From positions 1 to 14,060 of the forward strand of contig JAFAFD010000326.1 of NCBI GenBank assembly GCA_023423675.1: 14,060 nt of DNA, read 5' to 3'. Within the stretch, counting starts at the first letter, position 1, and each line of letters starts with the position of its first letter. Below, piece by piece: positions 13,556-14,060 of this stretch. Source of the DNA: Pseudomonadota bacterium. GTDB taxonomy: Bacteria; Pseudomonadota; Gammaproteobacteria; Xanthomonadales; Xanthomonadaceae. Made by a program: the position numbers and the translations under genes. The notes beneath the pieces were generated by a model. It was not told the origin of the DNA. It saw only the letters and a program-made list of their open reading frames with translations, and searched no databases.

Positions 13556-13956
13556 GGACCACCTCGATCCTGTCGATTTTCTCTATGCCTCAGCGAGCCA
13601 TCTTTCAATCCGGCATCGCCCTTCCTCATCGATTCCGCGAGAGGTGTATCGATTCGTTTACCATTACTGGGATCGGGACCATGTGCATGTGCGCGCGGAT
13701 CGCCCGCGTGAGGGTGTGAACCGTGGACTTGCACCTACTCCGGGTTTCGAGGATCTGGCGCCGACGTTGGAACCAGATCCATATCTTTACCCGGCGGGAG
13801 AATCACTCCGTCATTTGTGGCAGTCCAGACCTTCCTTCCGTCTGCCGCAGCGCTGGCTCCCTGTTCGCCAAGACGTGCAGCATCCATTGCTTTGTCTGCA
13901 ATCCTGACCGCTTTGATACTAGCCCCCGCGCCACCAGGCACAAAAGGACCGGCCAC
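13552..13956 (-). pseudogene. Orphan polymorphic-toxin C-terminus with internal amber codon
   Basis: One frame carries a typical Rhs/Cdi-type junction (VAGPFVPGGAGASIKAVR, then DKAMDAAR), followed by a toxin-like domain: NDGVILPPGKDMDLVP, DPRNPE, a His-rich segment VQVHGSHPHAGDPRAHAHGP, and LAESMRKGDAGLKDGSLRHR to DRQDRGGP-like end. A TAG at 13737-13735 interrupts it between DPRNPE and VQVHG, in frame on both sides, so it is a nonsense mutation and not a frameshift. No N-terminal part exists: a TGA (13959-13957) and a TAA lie directly upstream in frame. The clustered histidines and basic tail suggest a nuclease, but that is inference. The stop overlaps the start of the immunity gene. Beyond it, 13957-14060 holds only short open frames that I cannot assign. 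Confidence 0.7.
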
Positions 13957-14060
13957 TCATCTTTATTCAAACTTTTAGGACGGACAACAACCTTCCGCAA
14001 TTAGCTCCAACGAAGCCCAGCAAGCAAGTCCGTCGTCGCGCCCCCCCTGACCAATCAATG

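Noticed and set aside
13554..13907. Plus-strand open frame (117 codons) over the toxin fragment
   Set aside because: The minus strand shows Rhs/Cdi-type junction and toxin-like sequence and couples to the next gene; the plus frame has no such features.
1..14060. CRISPR array or tRNA gene
   Set aside because: No regularly spaced short repeats and no cloverleaf-like segments were seen on either strand.

Overview
The window looks like chromosomal DNA of a Stenotrophomonas-type gammaproteobacterium (Xanthomonadaceae). The DNA is GC-rich, CyoA and CyoB are close to the proteobacterial bo3 type, and two GTAG-headed REP palindromes match the SMAG family of S. maltophilia. Every gene I can support is on the minus strand, so transcription runs from high to low coordinates. 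The genus call is inference.

Layout from low to high coordinates. (1) 1-2151: the start of a cytochrome bo3 ubiquinol oxidase operon, with cyoA complete and cyoB cut by the window edge. (2) 2430-4085: two unrecognised genes, one exported (416 aa) and one small and acidic (118 aa). The small gene is preceded by a strongly structured, apparently transcribed non-coding segment (4149-4322) that includes a UUCG tetraloop hairpin. (3) 4323-5459: a lower-GC island holding a lone Imm42-like immunity gene between two diverged 64-bp direct repeats. (4) 5460-10009: a compact four-gene operon in the order vWA protein (TerY-like), PP2C phosphatase, protein kinase with a zinc-ribbon-like motif and membrane tail, and membrane protein with a TonB-type C-terminal domain. 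Junctions are +2, +4 and -4 nt. The first three match the architecture known as the TerY-P triad; the TonB-domain protein looks like a fourth, fixed partner. (5) 10356-14060: an accessory region made of polymorphic-toxin debris. It holds a small helical gene, a gene fragment, an IS5-family insertion, a membrane-anchored immunity-like gene, a possible Rhs-like scrap, and an orphan toxin C-terminus. That toxin piece carries an internal amber codon and overlaps its presumed immunity gene by ATGA.

How the genes work together. CyoA and CyoB belong to the terminal quinol oxidase. In the triad operon, a reversible phosphorylation pair (kinase and PP2C) is made with a MIDAS-type vWA adaptor, and both the kinase and the TonB-domain protein have membrane segments, so a membrane-linked phospho-signalling system is the natural inference. 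The 10.4-14 kb segment resembles the displaced toxin/immunity cassettes found downstream of rhs or cdiA genes. Any parent toxin gene would lie beyond 14060 and cannot be seen. I saw no tRNA, rRNA or CRISPR array.
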